Source: CAZJHX01 sp964545715 (GTDB lineage: Bacteria > Myxococcota_A > UBA9042 > GCA-2863065). From it: a stretch of 35,309 nucleotides of DNA. Positions 25,945-33,184 of the stretch are shown here, in pieces (position 1 is the stretch's first letter; each line of letters opens with the position of its first letter). Below the pieces are notes generated by a model. It searched no databases. It saw only the letters and a program-made list of their open reading frames with translations, and was not told where the DNA came from. The DNA is taken from NCBI GenBank assembly GCA_964545715.1, contig CAZJHX010000109.1, positions 1-35,309 on the forward strand, given 5' to 3'. A program made the position numbers and the translations under genes.

Positions 25945-26900
25945 TGCGCACCAGCCTCTCGGCGACCGCGTTCGTGGTGCTGGCCGCGGCCTGTGCGACC
26001 GGCACGGATGAGCCCGGCGGCGGCGCGGATTATCTACCGTCCTCAGGGATCGTCCCGGTCACAGTGCCCGCGGAGCCGGGTGTGCTGGAGGTTGAAGACG
26101 TCGACCTGTCCCGCCCCTGGGGTCTGATGGCCGGTGCAGACGTGATGCAGGTCTGGTTTGCCGCGGCCACCGACGAGGGCTCGTCCATCGGCCTGGCGTC
26201 CGGTGCGCTGGTCGACGGCGCCTGGACCCTGACCCTGGACACGCAGACCGCCCTGGCGGCGAGTCAGCCGTGGGAGGGGACCTCGCTGACTCACCCGGCG
26301 GTGGTTCGGCGCGCCGACGGCTCACTGCTGATGGCCTACGTGGCAGGCGACGGACATATCGGGCTCGCCACCGCCACCGGCGACACCTGGACAGCAGCCG
26401 CGGAGCCGATCATCGAGGGCTCAGCCGACGAGCCGCTGACCCATCCGTCGCTGATCGACGAGCCTGCGCTGAGTCGCGTTCTGCTGTTCTACGTCCGAGC
26501 GGGCGCCGTCCACCTGGCGATCGGCAACGCCGCGGGTACCAAGTTCGACGTTCAGGAGACCGCTGTACTGCCGGCCGACGAGGAGAATGCGCTCACAGCC
26601 GCCTCGGTCATTCGCACGTCGTCGACGCTGGGCCGCACACTCTATCGGTGCCACTTCGCCAACGCGCTGGGCATCCACTTTGCCGGCGGCTTCGAGCCGA
26701 CCGCCCTCGATGCGCCGGACCTCAATCCGGTCATGGAGGACACCGGCTTCAAGCCCGACGATCCCATGCAGGCCGGCGCCGTCATCCTGTACGCCCGTAA
26801 CCTGGTGAAGAACAAGCCCAAGAAGGGGCGTGGCCTGGCAGTCGCCTACATTGGCGAGGCTCCACCAGAGCCCGTTGAAGCCGACACGCCCCTCCAGTAA
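25944..26900 (+). CDS. Lipoprotein with probable beta-propeller fold, function unknown
   Basis: This 318-residue protein has a lipoprotein signal ending AAACATG (Cys at about residue 18). The mature part shows repeated blade-like phrases: VWFAAATDEGSSIGLASG, LMAYVAGDGHIGLATATG and LLFYVRAGAVHLAIGNAAG. The pattern resembles five-bladed propellers of glycosidase-like or sialidase-like folds, but no catalytic residues could be assigned, so no enzyme activity is claimed. The ATG overlaps the stop of the second FadL-like gene (TAATG), making it the last gene of a four-gene overlapping operon. It could assist the two barrels at the outer membrane, which is an inference from position. Confidence 0.75.
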   Translation: MRTSLSATAFVVLAAACATGTDEPGGGADYLPSSGIVPVTVPAEPGVLEVEDVDLSRPWGLMAGADVMQVWFAAATDEGSSIGLASGALVDGAWTLTLDTQTALAASQPWEGTSLTHPAVVRRADGSLLMAYVAGDGHIGLATATGDTWTAAAEPIIEGSADEPLTHPSLIDEPALSRVLLFYVRAGAVHLAIGNAAGTKFDVQETAVLPADEENALTAASVIRTSSTLGRTLYRCHFANALGIHFAGGFEPTALDAPDLNPVMEDTGFKPDDPMQAGAVILYARNLVKNKPKKGRGLAVAYIGEAPPEPVEADTPLQ

Positions 26901-26913
26901 CTCACCCTCGCCA

Positions 26914-27035
26914 TTGGCAGCCTGGACTGCCAAATATGCCCTGGAAACCGTATCTATGCCGTGTTTGGCAGCCTGGACTGCCAAGTACGCCCTGGATAGC
27001 GTATCTATGCCGTCTTTGGCAGTCCAGGCTGCCAA
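26914..27035. repeat. Three 51-bp repeats, each headed by a 20-bp hairpin; third hairpin inverted
   Basis: The hairpin TTGGCAG-CCTGGA-CTGCCAA occurs at 26914-26933 and 26965-26984. Its exact reverse complement (loop TCCAGG) occurs at 27016-27035. The period is exactly 51 bp, and the 31-bp spacers of copies 1 and 2 are nearly identical (GCCCTGGA...CGTATCTATGCCGT), while sequence after copy 3 has diverged. The array fills the 165-bp gap between two convergent operons, so it could act as a bidirectional terminator, but there is no strong T-run. No coding role is supported, although 51 is a multiple of three and frames stay open. Confidence 0.9.
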
Positions 27036-27065
27036 CGGCGCCCCGGATACCGTTTTGGTGGCTCC

Positions 27066-27680
27066 TTAGAGCGGGGACTTGCGCGGGCCGGGCAGGGCGC
27101 GAACCTTCAGCCACACCATGCCGTCGCGCCGGTGCACGCTCGTCGCGATGAGATCCAGCCGGGGATGTTGAGCCAGGGCCTCTCGGATGGCGGGCTCGCG
27201 CTCGGCAGAGACCTCCATGTGCACCTGCAGATCGCTGCCGGCCGTGGATGTACCGACCATGTCGATGGCGCCGAACTCCTTGAGGAAGCGGGCGTCCGCC
27301 GGGGCCAGCAGCACGCGCTCGACCCGGTTGATGTCCGGCGCGGCCTTCTGCGGCTCGATGTGCATGAGGTACATGGCCGCCATCGAGAAGATGAGGATGG
27401 CGCACACCGCGGCCTCCAGCACCATGCTCGGCTGGCGGTAGTAGTTGAAGTAGCGCCCGCGCGTCCGCTTGCGAATGCGCTGCTGCACGTGGAGCAGAAA
27501 GCGGTCGGGCACGCGCTGCTGCGGCAGGTTGCGCAGCATGGCCAGCGACTCGTTGAAGTCGTCGAAGTCGGAGCGCAGGTCCCCGTCGTCGTCCAGCGCG
27601 GCCTCAAAGGCGGCCCGGGCGTCGGCGCTCAGCTCGTTGTCGACGTAGGCGTCGAAGAGCTCTCTGGTTTCCTGCGTCAT
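27066..27680 (-). CDS. Probable membrane anti-sigma factor
   Basis: This 204-residue protein follows directly after an ECF sigma factor gene, the usual place for its anti-sigma factor. The N-terminal cytoplasmic part (1-80) is acidic then basic, with LFDAYVDNELS resembling the start of zinc-finger anti-sigma domains. The HxxxCxxC zinc motif is not present, so it would bind sigma without zinc. One transmembrane segment lies at about 86-106. The outer domain (107-204) is of mixed alpha/beta type and could sense an envelope signal. The start is ATG 27678-27680; GTG one codon earlier is possible. The gap from the sigma gene is 28 bp. The function is inferred mainly from context and topology. Confidence 0.75.
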   Translation of the reverse strand: MTQETRELFDAYVDNELSADARAAFEAALDDDGDLRSDFDDFNESLAMLRNLPQQRVPDRFLLHVQQRIRKRTRGRYFNYYRQPSMVLEAAVCAILIFSMAAMYLMHIEPQKAAPDINRVERVLLAPADARFLKEFGAIDMVGTSTAGSDLQVHMEVSAEREPAIREALAQHPRLDLIATSVHRRDGMVWLKVRALPGPRKSPL

Positions 27681-27708
27681 CACCGTTAGTCTACCGCACC
27701 CTCGCTTT

Positions 27709-28302
27709 TCATGATCCCTTCCACGCTTTGTACGCCTTTTGCACGGCCTGTCGCGCCCGATGGATGCGACTCTTCACCGTGCCGATCGGCAAGCCCGTGA
27801 CCTCGACGATCTGGTCGTAGGTCATGCTCTGGACGTCGCGCAGTATCAGCACGGCGCGCTGCTCGGGGTCCAGCGCGGCGATCGCCTTCTTCAAGAAGGC
27901 CTCCGCCCGCAGGCCCTCCACCTCATTATCGGGACGCGGAATGGAGCTTTGAAACTCCTCCGAGGCCGACATCCGCTTCTCGCGCACGTCGTCCAGGGCG
28001 TCGTGCTGTCCCTGGCGACGGCGCGCGAGGTACTTCAAGCGATTGCGCGAGTGGTTCACCGCGATGCGGTAGATCCACGTGCTCAGCTTGGCGTCGCCCC
28101 GGAAGCCGTCGATGGCTCGGAAGACGGTGATAAAGACCTCCTGACTCACGTCCCACGCGTCCTCTCGCCGGTGGCCCATTATCCGGTACACCAGGTTGTA
28201 CACCGGGGTCTGGAACTCACGGACCAGGCGGTTGAACGCCTTTTCATCGCCACGCCGCAGTGCCTTGACGAGGCGGCGCTCTTCCTCGGGCGTCATGCTC
28301 AC
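27709..28302 (-). CDS. ECF-type RNA polymerase sigma factor (RpoE-like)
   Basis: This 197-residue sigma factor contains region 2 (about 24-95, with DVSQEVFITVFRAIDGFRGD and LSTWIYRIAVNHSRNRLK) and region 4 (about 140-192, with LDPEQRAVLILRDV and IGTVKSRIHRARQAV). It should direct RNA polymerase to envelope- or stress-related promoters. The GTG start at 28302 overlaps the lnt stop as GTGA and has GGAGG about 12 nt upstream; ATG 28296 is an alternative. It lies between lnt and a probable anti-sigma gene, giving an Lnt-sigma-anti-sigma unit. No autoregulatory promoter was identified in the sequence. Confidence 0.93.
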   Translation of the reverse strand: MSMTPEEERRLVKALRRGDEKAFNRLVREFQTPVYNLVYRIMGHRREDAWDVSQEVFITVFRAIDGFRGDAKLSTWIYRIAVNHSRNRLKYLARRRQGQHDALDDVREKRMSASEEFQSSIPRPDNEVEGLRAEAFLKKAIAALDPEQRAVLILRDVQSMTYDQIVEVTGLPIGTVKSRIHRARQAVQKAYKAWKGS

Positions 28303-29945
28303 GAGACGTCACCGCCTCCGTTCGGCGCAGCCCTGTCGGCATCCCCTTTGACACCCCTGTTGCGCACAAAGTTCCGCAGGTCGTCCACATTGCGTACTGC
28401 GAGCCACAGTCCGGCCAGCACGAGCGCCACGTAGAAGAGCAGATCCCCGAAGCGGCGGTAGAAGGTCTCGGGCAGCGCCGGCACCGCCATCTCGTAGGCC
28501 AGCACCGCCTCGTTGTCGACCTGGGTGGCCGCGCGAATCGTGCCGGTCGGGTCGACGAAGGCGCTGATCCCCGAGTTGGTGGACCGCACCAGCCAGACCC
28601 GGTTTTCGATGGCGCGCTGGGTTTGCACCATCAGGTGCTGCGGGGCCTCCGCGGTGTTGCCGAACCACACGTCGTTCGTCAGGTTGAGCAGGATGTCACT
28701 GTGCTCGGCGTTGAGGCCGTCGCGCGTGAACGTGGGCTGAATCGCCTCGTAGCAGATGCTCGGCACCCACCCGAACCCGGCGGCGTCAAAGCGCACAAAC
28801 CGCTCGCCGGCCACGTGGTGGCTCATGCCGGGCACGGCGTCGCGCAGGCTGGGGAACGTATCCGCAAACGGTACGCGCTCGCCAAACAGCAGCAGCTGGC
28901 GCTTGTCGTACGGGATGGCGCGTCCCTCGCCGGGCGGGAAGAAGAGGCCTGAGTTGCGCACCCGCCCGTCGTGTCGTCGGAGGGCGCCGGCGACAAACGG
29001 CACGCCCAGCTCCAGCGCCAGGCGATAGAGGCGCCGCGAATAGACCCGGTGGCGGGAGTCTTTCGGGTTGCGGGCGTGATCGAGCGCGTCGATCTCGAAC
29101 GTGAACGGAAACCCACCCTCCGGCCACACGACGAGGTCGGGTCGCAGCCGTGCGGCGCGTCGCGTCATGGCCTCGGTGCGCGCGTAGACACCTTTGCGGA
29201 CGGCGGGGTCGCGGGCGTTCTTTTCGTCCACCGTCACGTTGGGCTGGATTAAGGCGACCGTGGGCTGGCTGCGAATCGGCGCCGACCAGACCTGCTGCAT
29301 GCGCACCACGCCCCAGACCGACACCATGAGCCACAGCGCTGCGATAGCAGTGGGCACCAGGTGGTCGCTGGCCCGGCCGCGCGAGTACTCCTCGATCATG
29401 TGAACCAGGCCACAGGAAGGCAGGATGACAAGCGCCGTCAGAAAGCTCGGGCCGATCCACTCGCTCGCCTGTAGCAGGACGGGCGCCGCGTAAAGCGGGC
29501 TGCAGGCAAAGTAGGGGAACAGCGACGGGAACACGCGCTCCACCACCGCGTACATCAGCGGCACGGTGATCAGCCAGCCCCACCGGCCGCTCCAGGCGCG
29601 TACCGGCCCGTAGAACAGCGCCACAAGCGCCCACATCAGGCCGTGGTACGCCGAGTAGAGGACCAGTGAGGGGATGGCCGCGGCCCACGGGAAGTGGCTC
29701 ATGTTCACCAGCGTGCCGGCGATCCAATACTGCATCCCCAGCGTGTGGACCGTGCCCGTGATCAGGCCCAACCCGAACCGCCGGCGCCCGGTTTTGCCCT
29801 CCACTGCGATGAACAGCGGGGCGTACGTCACAAAGACGAGGGGCCACCATGAAAAGTGGGGAAACGCCAGGAAGCCGAGCACGCCCGAAAGCGCAGCGAG
29901 AAGCAGCGACATGAGGCGAAACGGTAACACGCCACGAGGGCGCAT
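28299..29945 (-). CDS. lnt: Apolipoprotein N-acyltransferase
   Basis: This inner-membrane enzyme adds the third acyl chain to the N-terminal Cys of lipoproteins. It is 548 residues from ATG 29943-29945 (ATG 29912 would remove 11 residues). The N-terminal half has several hydrophobic segments, followed by a nitrilase-like periplasmic domain from about residue 225. The catalytic triad is visible: Glu276 in VVWPEGG, Lys348 in PYDKRQLLLFGE and Cys398 in SICYE. Near the end is a final transmembrane segment. Many lipoproteins in this window are likely substrates. It is divergent from pgk, and its last bases overlap the sigma factor start. Confidence 0.94.
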   Translation of the reverse strand: MRPRGVLPFRLMSLLLAALSGVLGFLAFPHFSWWPLVFVTYAPLFIAVEGKTGRRRFGLGLITGTVHTLGMQYWIAGTLVNMSHFPWAAAIPSLVLYSAYHGLMWALVALFYGPVRAWSGRWGWLITVPLMYAVVERVFPSLFPYFACSPLYAAPVLLQASEWIGPSFLTALVILPSCGLVHMIEEYSRGRASDHLVPTAIAALWLMVSVWGVVRMQQVWSAPIRSQPTVALIQPNVTVDEKNARDPAVRKGVYARTEAMTRRAARLRPDLVVWPEGGFPFTFEIDALDHARNPKDSRHRVYSRRLYRLALELGVPFVAGALRRHDGRVRNSGLFFPPGEGRAIPYDKRQLLLFGERVPFADTFPSLRDAVPGMSHHVAGERFVRFDAAGFGWVPSICYEAIQPTFTRDGLNAEHSDILLNLTNDVWFGNTAEAPQHLMVQTQRAIENRVWLVRSTNSGISAFVDPTGTIRAATQVDNEAVLAYEMAVPALPETFYRRFGDLLFYVALVLAGLWLAVRNVDDLRNFVRNRGVKGDADRAAPNGGGDVS

Positions 29946-29951
29946 TCGTAG

Positions 29952-29978
29952 TTGACTTGATCGGGGGCTTTTTATACG
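29952..29978 (+). promoter_or_regulatory. Candidate pgk promoter, overlapping a minus-strand TATAAA for lnt
   Basis: TTGACT (29952-29957) and TATACG (29973-29978) have a 15-nt spacer, short but acceptable for a sigma70-type promoter, about 60 nt before the pgk GTG. On the minus strand the overlapping bases read TATAAA (29976-29971), a possible -10 for lnt, so the divergent transcripts may share this A/T core. Confidence 0.45.
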
Positions 29979-30036
29979 GTCCAGCCGCCTTATCGCCGCC
30001 GGCCACTGCCGGTCGGACCGATTCTCGAGGATTGAC

Positions 30037-31251
30037 GTGCTTAGCCGTATCAAATCGATTGAAGATCTGGAGCTGTCAGGGCGCCGGGTGTTCATCCGGG
30101 TGGACCTCAACTGTCCGCTGACTCCGGGTGGCGCGGTCGCTGACGATACCCGCATTCAGGCGGCGCTTCCGACGATCAAGCTTGCTGTCAGTGACGGGGC
30201 CAAGGTCATCCTGTGCTCGCATCTGGGTCGTCCCAAGGGGCGCCCGCGTCGCGAGCTGAGCCTGGCGCCGGTGGGCGAGCGGCTGGCGGAGCTGCTGGAC
30301 CAGGAGATTCTGCTGCCGGACGACTGCGTCGGCGACGGTCCGCGCAAGCTGGCGATGAATCTGCGCGACGGGCAGATCCTGCTGTTGGAGAACGTGCGCT
30401 TCAACCCGGGCGAGACCAAGAACGACGATACGCTGGCGCGCGGCCTGGCCGCTCTTGCGCAGGTGTATGTTAACGACGCGTTTGGCGCGGCCCATCGGGC
30501 GCACGCGTCCACCGTCGGGGCGGCGCGCCTGATCGGGGAGCGCGGCGCCGGCCTGCTCATGCTGCGAGAGATCAAGGCGCTCAGCAGCCTGGTGCAGTCG
30601 CCTGACCGGCCGTTCGTGGTCATCGTGGGTGGCGCCAAGGTGGCCGGCAAGATCGGCGTCATCGAGAACCTCCTGGGCGTATGCGACACGATCCTGATCG
30701 GCGGCGCCATGGCCTATACATTCCTGGCCGCCAAGGGGCTGCGCATCGGCAACAGCCGAGTTGAAGAGGACAAGATCCCTCTGGCAAAGCGCGTGCTGAC
30801 CAAAGCCGACGCCAAGGGCGTTCAGCTGGTCCTGCCGAGCGACCACGTGTGCGCTCCCGAGATCGCGGCCGACGCGCCGGCGACCATCTTCCACAACGGC
30901 GAGGTGGTCCCCAAAGCGCTTATGGGCCTGGATATCGGTCCCGAGACCGTGGCCCAGTACTCGCAGCTGATCGCCGACGCCCGCACCGTCTTCTGGAACG
31001 GGCCGATGGGCGTGTTTGAGATGGAGCCGTTTGCAAACGGCACGATGACCATCGCCAACAACGTGGCGCGCGCGACCGCGACCAGTGTGGTTGGCGGCGG
31101 CGACTCGGTGGCCGCCGTCCGCAAGGCCGGAGTGACGCCATTCATCAACCATATCTCCACAGGTGGCGGCGCCAGTCTCGAGTTCATGGAGGGCAAAGAG
31201 CTGCCCGGGATCGAGGCGCTTCGGCTGTCGCGGAGGGAACTCGATGCCTGA
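30037..31251 (+). CDS. pgk: Phosphoglycerate kinase
   Basis: This 404-residue glycolytic enzyme interconverts 1,3-bisphosphoglycerate plus ADP and 3-phosphoglycerate plus ATP. Substrate-binding motifs are intact: RVFIRVDLNCPL near 16-27, SHLGRPKG near 61-68, ENVRFNPGE near 118-126, VNDAFGAAHRAHAS and the nucleotide-loop segment VVGGGDSVAAV near the C terminus. Phosphate-loop ISTGGGASLEF is also present. The GTG start at 30037 follows CGAGGA. The gene is first in a glycolysis/secretion operon: tpiA starts inside its last codons. Length is normal and nothing unusual was seen. Confidence 0.97.
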   Translation: MLSRIKSIEDLELSGRRVFIRVDLNCPLTPGGAVADDTRIQAALPTIKLAVSDGAKVILCSHLGRPKGRPRRELSLAPVGERLAELLDQEILLPDDCVGDGPRKLAMNLRDGQILLLENVRFNPGETKNDDTLARGLAALAQVYVNDAFGAAHRAHASTVGAARLIGERGAGLLMLREIKALSSLVQSPDRPFVVIVGGAKVAGKIGVIENLLGVCDTILIGGAMAYTFLAAKGLRIGNSRVEEDKIPLAKRVLTKADAKGVQLVLPSDHVCAPEIAADAPATIFHNGEVVPKALMGLDIGPETVAQYSQLIADARTVFWNGPMGVFEMEPFANGTMTIANNVARATATSVVGGGDSVAAVRKAGVTPFINHISTGGGASLEFMEGKELPGIEALRLSRRELDA

Positions 31252-32026
31252 TCGTCGCCCTTATGTTGCCGGCAACTGGAAGATGAACACGACGCTGGAC
31301 GACGCCATCGCGCTGGCAGACGGCCTGAAGCGGCGGATCGGTCGGCTGCGTTATGTCGATATGGCCGTGGTCCCGCCGTCCGTCTTTATCCATCCGGTGG
31401 CACGCCGGCTGGAGGGCGAGCGCATCGCGGTGGGCGCGCAGGATTTGCATCCCAAGCCCAGGGGCGCCTTTACGGGCTCCGTCTCGGGTGCGCAGCTGCG
31501 CAGCGCAGGCGCCACGTTTGTGCTGATTGGGCACTCCGAGCGCCGGCATGTCTTTGGCGACTCACTCGAGGTGGTGGCGGCGAAGCTGAACGCGGCGCTG
31601 CAGAATGAGCTGGACGCGATTCTATGCATCGGCGAGACGCTGCAGCAGCGCGAAGCCGGCCAGACCTTCGAGGTCAACGAGAGGCAGCTGACCAGCGCGC
31701 TATCCGGGATCGCCACGGATGTGATGCGCGACAAGATCACCATCGCGTACGAGCCCGTCTGGGCGATCGGCACCGGCCTGACGGCCACGCCGGCGCAGGC
31801 GCAGGAGGTCCATCGGACCGTGCGTGAGTGGCTCAGCAATCGTTTCGATGCGGAGACCGCCGCGGCGGTGCGCATTCAGTATGGGGGCAGCGTGAAACCT
31901 GCCAACGTCGTGGACCTGATGGCGGGTCCGGACGTCGATGGCGCGCTTGTTGGTGGCGCCAGTCTTGACGCCGACAGCTTTGCCGCTATCGTGGCCCCGG
32001 CCGGCGACTTGTCGCGGGCCGATTAG
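31244..32026 (+). CDS. tpiA: Triosephosphate isomerase
   Basis: This 260-residue TIM-barrel enzyme interconverts dihydroxyacetone phosphate and glyceraldehyde 3-phosphate. Catalytic residues are present: Lys13 in GNWKMN, His97 in IGHSERR and Glu170 in AYEPVWAIGTG. The phosphate-gripping IQYGGSV and GALVGGASL stretches follow. ATG 31244 lies 7 nt after GGAGGG (31232-31237) and overlaps the end of pgk by 8 bp, so the two are translated together. An open frame upstream to 31163 lies inside pgk and is not used. Confidence 0.97.
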   Translation: MPDRRPYVAGNWKMNTTLDDAIALADGLKRRIGRLRYVDMAVVPPSVFIHPVARRLEGERIAVGAQDLHPKPRGAFTGSVSGAQLRSAGATFVLIGHSERRHVFGDSLEVVAAKLNAALQNELDAILCIGETLQQREAGQTFEVNERQLTSALSGIATDVMRDKITIAYEPVWAIGTGLTATPAQAQEVHRTVREWLSNRFDAETAAAVRIQYGGSVKPANVVDLMAGPDVDGALVGGASLDADSFAAIVAPAGDLSRAD

Positions 32027-32047
32027 AGAGTTGGAGACTTAGAGCAA

Positions 32048-32551
32048 ATGGGCACAGTACTCATCATTCTTTACGTCGTTTGTTGCTTGTTCCTGATCCT
32101 GGTCGTGCTTCTGCAGTCCGGTAAGGGCGGCGGCGCGATCTTCGGCGGTGCCGGTACGCAGGCGACGTTTGGTGGTCGGGGTGCGACGACGTTCCTGGGT
32201 CGTCTGACCACGATCGCGGCGGCGATGTTCATGGTGCTGAGCGTGCTGTTGACCATCGTGAACTACAGCGACGACCTGGCTGCCAACGCAAAGGCCCGCG
32301 CCGAACAGCTGAAAGAAGGTGTAGCCCCCCCGGCCGTGGACGAGACCGCGCCCGCCGAGGGTGACGATGCTGCCAAGCCCGCCGAGGGTGATGCTGCCAA
32401 GCCCGCCGAGGGTGACGCTGCCAAGCCCGCTGAGGGTGACGCTGCCAAGCCCGCTCCGACTCCTGCGCCGGTCCCGACTCCTGCGCCCACGGAGGCTCCG
32501 ACTCCCGCGCCCGCTGAGGCTCCGGCTCCGGCCCCGGTACCCGCACCTTGA
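32048..32551 (+). CDS. secG: SecG preprotein translocase subunit with repeat-built tail
   Basis: This inner-membrane component of the SecYEG translocon is 167 residues, longer than the usual 75-120. Residues 1-75 show the SecG hallmarks: a first transmembrane helix (LIILYVVCCLFLILVVLLQ), the SGKGGGAIFGGAGTQ loop and a second transmembrane helix (about 50-70). After it comes a roughly 90-residue tail of Ala, Pro, Lys, Glu and Asp, containing AAKPAEGD units encoded by 24-bp repeats and then PAP-type repeats. It sits 21 bp after tpiA and just before tRNA-Leu, an order also known in other proteobacteria. The role of the tail is unknown. Confidence 0.93.
   Translation: MGTVLIILYVVCCLFLILVVLLQSGKGGGAIFGGAGTQATFGGRGATTFLGRLTTIAAAMFMVLSVLLTIVNYSDDLAANAKARAEQLKEGVAPPAVDETAPAEGDDAAKPAEGDAAKPAEGDAAKPAEGDAAKPAPTPAPVPTPAPTEAPTPAPAEAPAPAPVPAP
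32369..32452 (+). repeat. 24-bp tandem repeats encoding AAKPAEGD in secG
   Basis: The unit GCTGCCAAGCCCGCCGAGGG plus TGAC or TGAT occurs at 32369, 32393 and 32417, with a truncated fourth copy at 32441. Differences are single third-position changes, which points to recent expansion while keeping the protein frame. Confidence 0.9.
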
Positions 32552-32590
32552 CATGCCCTCAACGTCGGGCTTAAAAGGTGCCAGTCACTT

Positions 32591-32678
32591 GCGGAAGTGG
32601 CGGAATTGGTAGACGCGCTAGGTTGAGGGCCTAGTGGCCTTATAGGCTGTAGGGGTTCAAGTCCCCTCTTCCGCACCA
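32591..32678 (+). tRNA. leuU: tRNA-Leu (anticodon GAG)
   Basis: The acceptor stem GCGGAAG (32591-32597) pairs with CTTCCGC (32668-32674), followed by encoded ACCA. The anticodon stem CTAGG/CCTAG carries the loop TTGAGGG with anticodon GAG at 32625-32627, reading CUC and CUU. The long variable arm (about 32635-32650) is typical of class II tRNA-Leu. The T arm is AGGGG-TTCAAGT-CCCCT. In E. coli the same isoacceptor gene, leuU, lies directly after secG, as here. A lipoprotein ATG follows only 10 nt after the CCA. Confidence 0.97.
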
Positions 32679-32688
32679 TTTTTCTTCT

Positions 32689-33171
32689 ATGTATTTCACC
32701 GCAACACGCCTCACTGTCGTCACTCTTTGGATGTGCGCGGTGGGGTGCGGCACGTCATCGCCGTCCAAGGCCTTTGACGAGCTGGCCGCCGCCGCCGAAA
32801 AGGGCGATGAAGCGGCCTTTCTTGCCGGCTTCAGCACCGAGTCCCGACCGCTGATGACTACGCTCGTCAAGCTCAAGGGCCATAACAAGGCGGCGACGAG
32901 GCTGGGCTTCGACACCCGCGTGCGCGCTATCGCAGAGAAGATTCAGGCGGACGGGTTGTTGGCTATCGTGGTCGTTGAGACCGATGGCGACAACCCGCAG
33001 CGCGGACAGGTCTTCATGAAGAAGGAGGGACGCGCCTGGAAGCTGGACCTGACGTCGACCGAGCTGCTGTGGAATCGGCAGTGGGAGCTGTCCGGCGGCA
33101 AGCCACGCGCCTTCCCCGACTGGTTTGAGACCGGGGTGCCGTCGCTCGACAATCCAGACGCGATCCGGTAA
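32689..33171 (+). CDS. Small lipoprotein, first of three related lipoproteins
   Basis: This 160-residue protein has a lipoprotein signal ending CAVGC (Cys20). The mature part begins with AFDELAAAAEKGDEAAFLAGF followed by STESRPLMTTL, and later has GQVFMKKEGRAWKLDLTSTELLW. This plan (small helical start, a WK(I/L)D strand near the end) is shared with the next two genes and resembles NTF2-like or DUF4878-type lipoproteins, although that fold is an inference. The ATG is only 10 nt after the tRNA CCA end and lacks a ribosome site, so it is probably expressed from the tRNA transcript after processing. The function is unknown. Confidence 0.8.
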   Translation: MYFTATRLTVVTLWMCAVGCGTSSPSKAFDELAAAAEKGDEAAFLAGFSTESRPLMTTLVKLKGHNKAATRLGFDTRVRAIAEKIQADGLLAIVVVETDGDNPQRGQVFMKKEGRAWKLDLTSTELLWNRQWELSGGKPRAFPDWFETGVPSLDNPDAIR

Positions 33172-33184
33172 AAAAACCACGGGC

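Noticed and set aside
26914..27035. The 51-bp repeats as a CRISPR array
   Set aside because: Only three units are present, the sequence between hairpins is itself repeated rather than unique, and no cas gene is nearby.
26421..27035. A minus-strand frame beginning with 17-residue repeats across the hairpin array
   Set aside because: The 51-bp period keeps all frames open. The frame runs antisense to the propeller lipoprotein and has no ribosome site.
32554..32576. GCCC(N8)GGGC followed by TTAAAA after secG as a terminator
   Set aside because: The stem is only 4 bp and the tail is not a T-run; secG and tRNA-Leu are probably co-transcribed.
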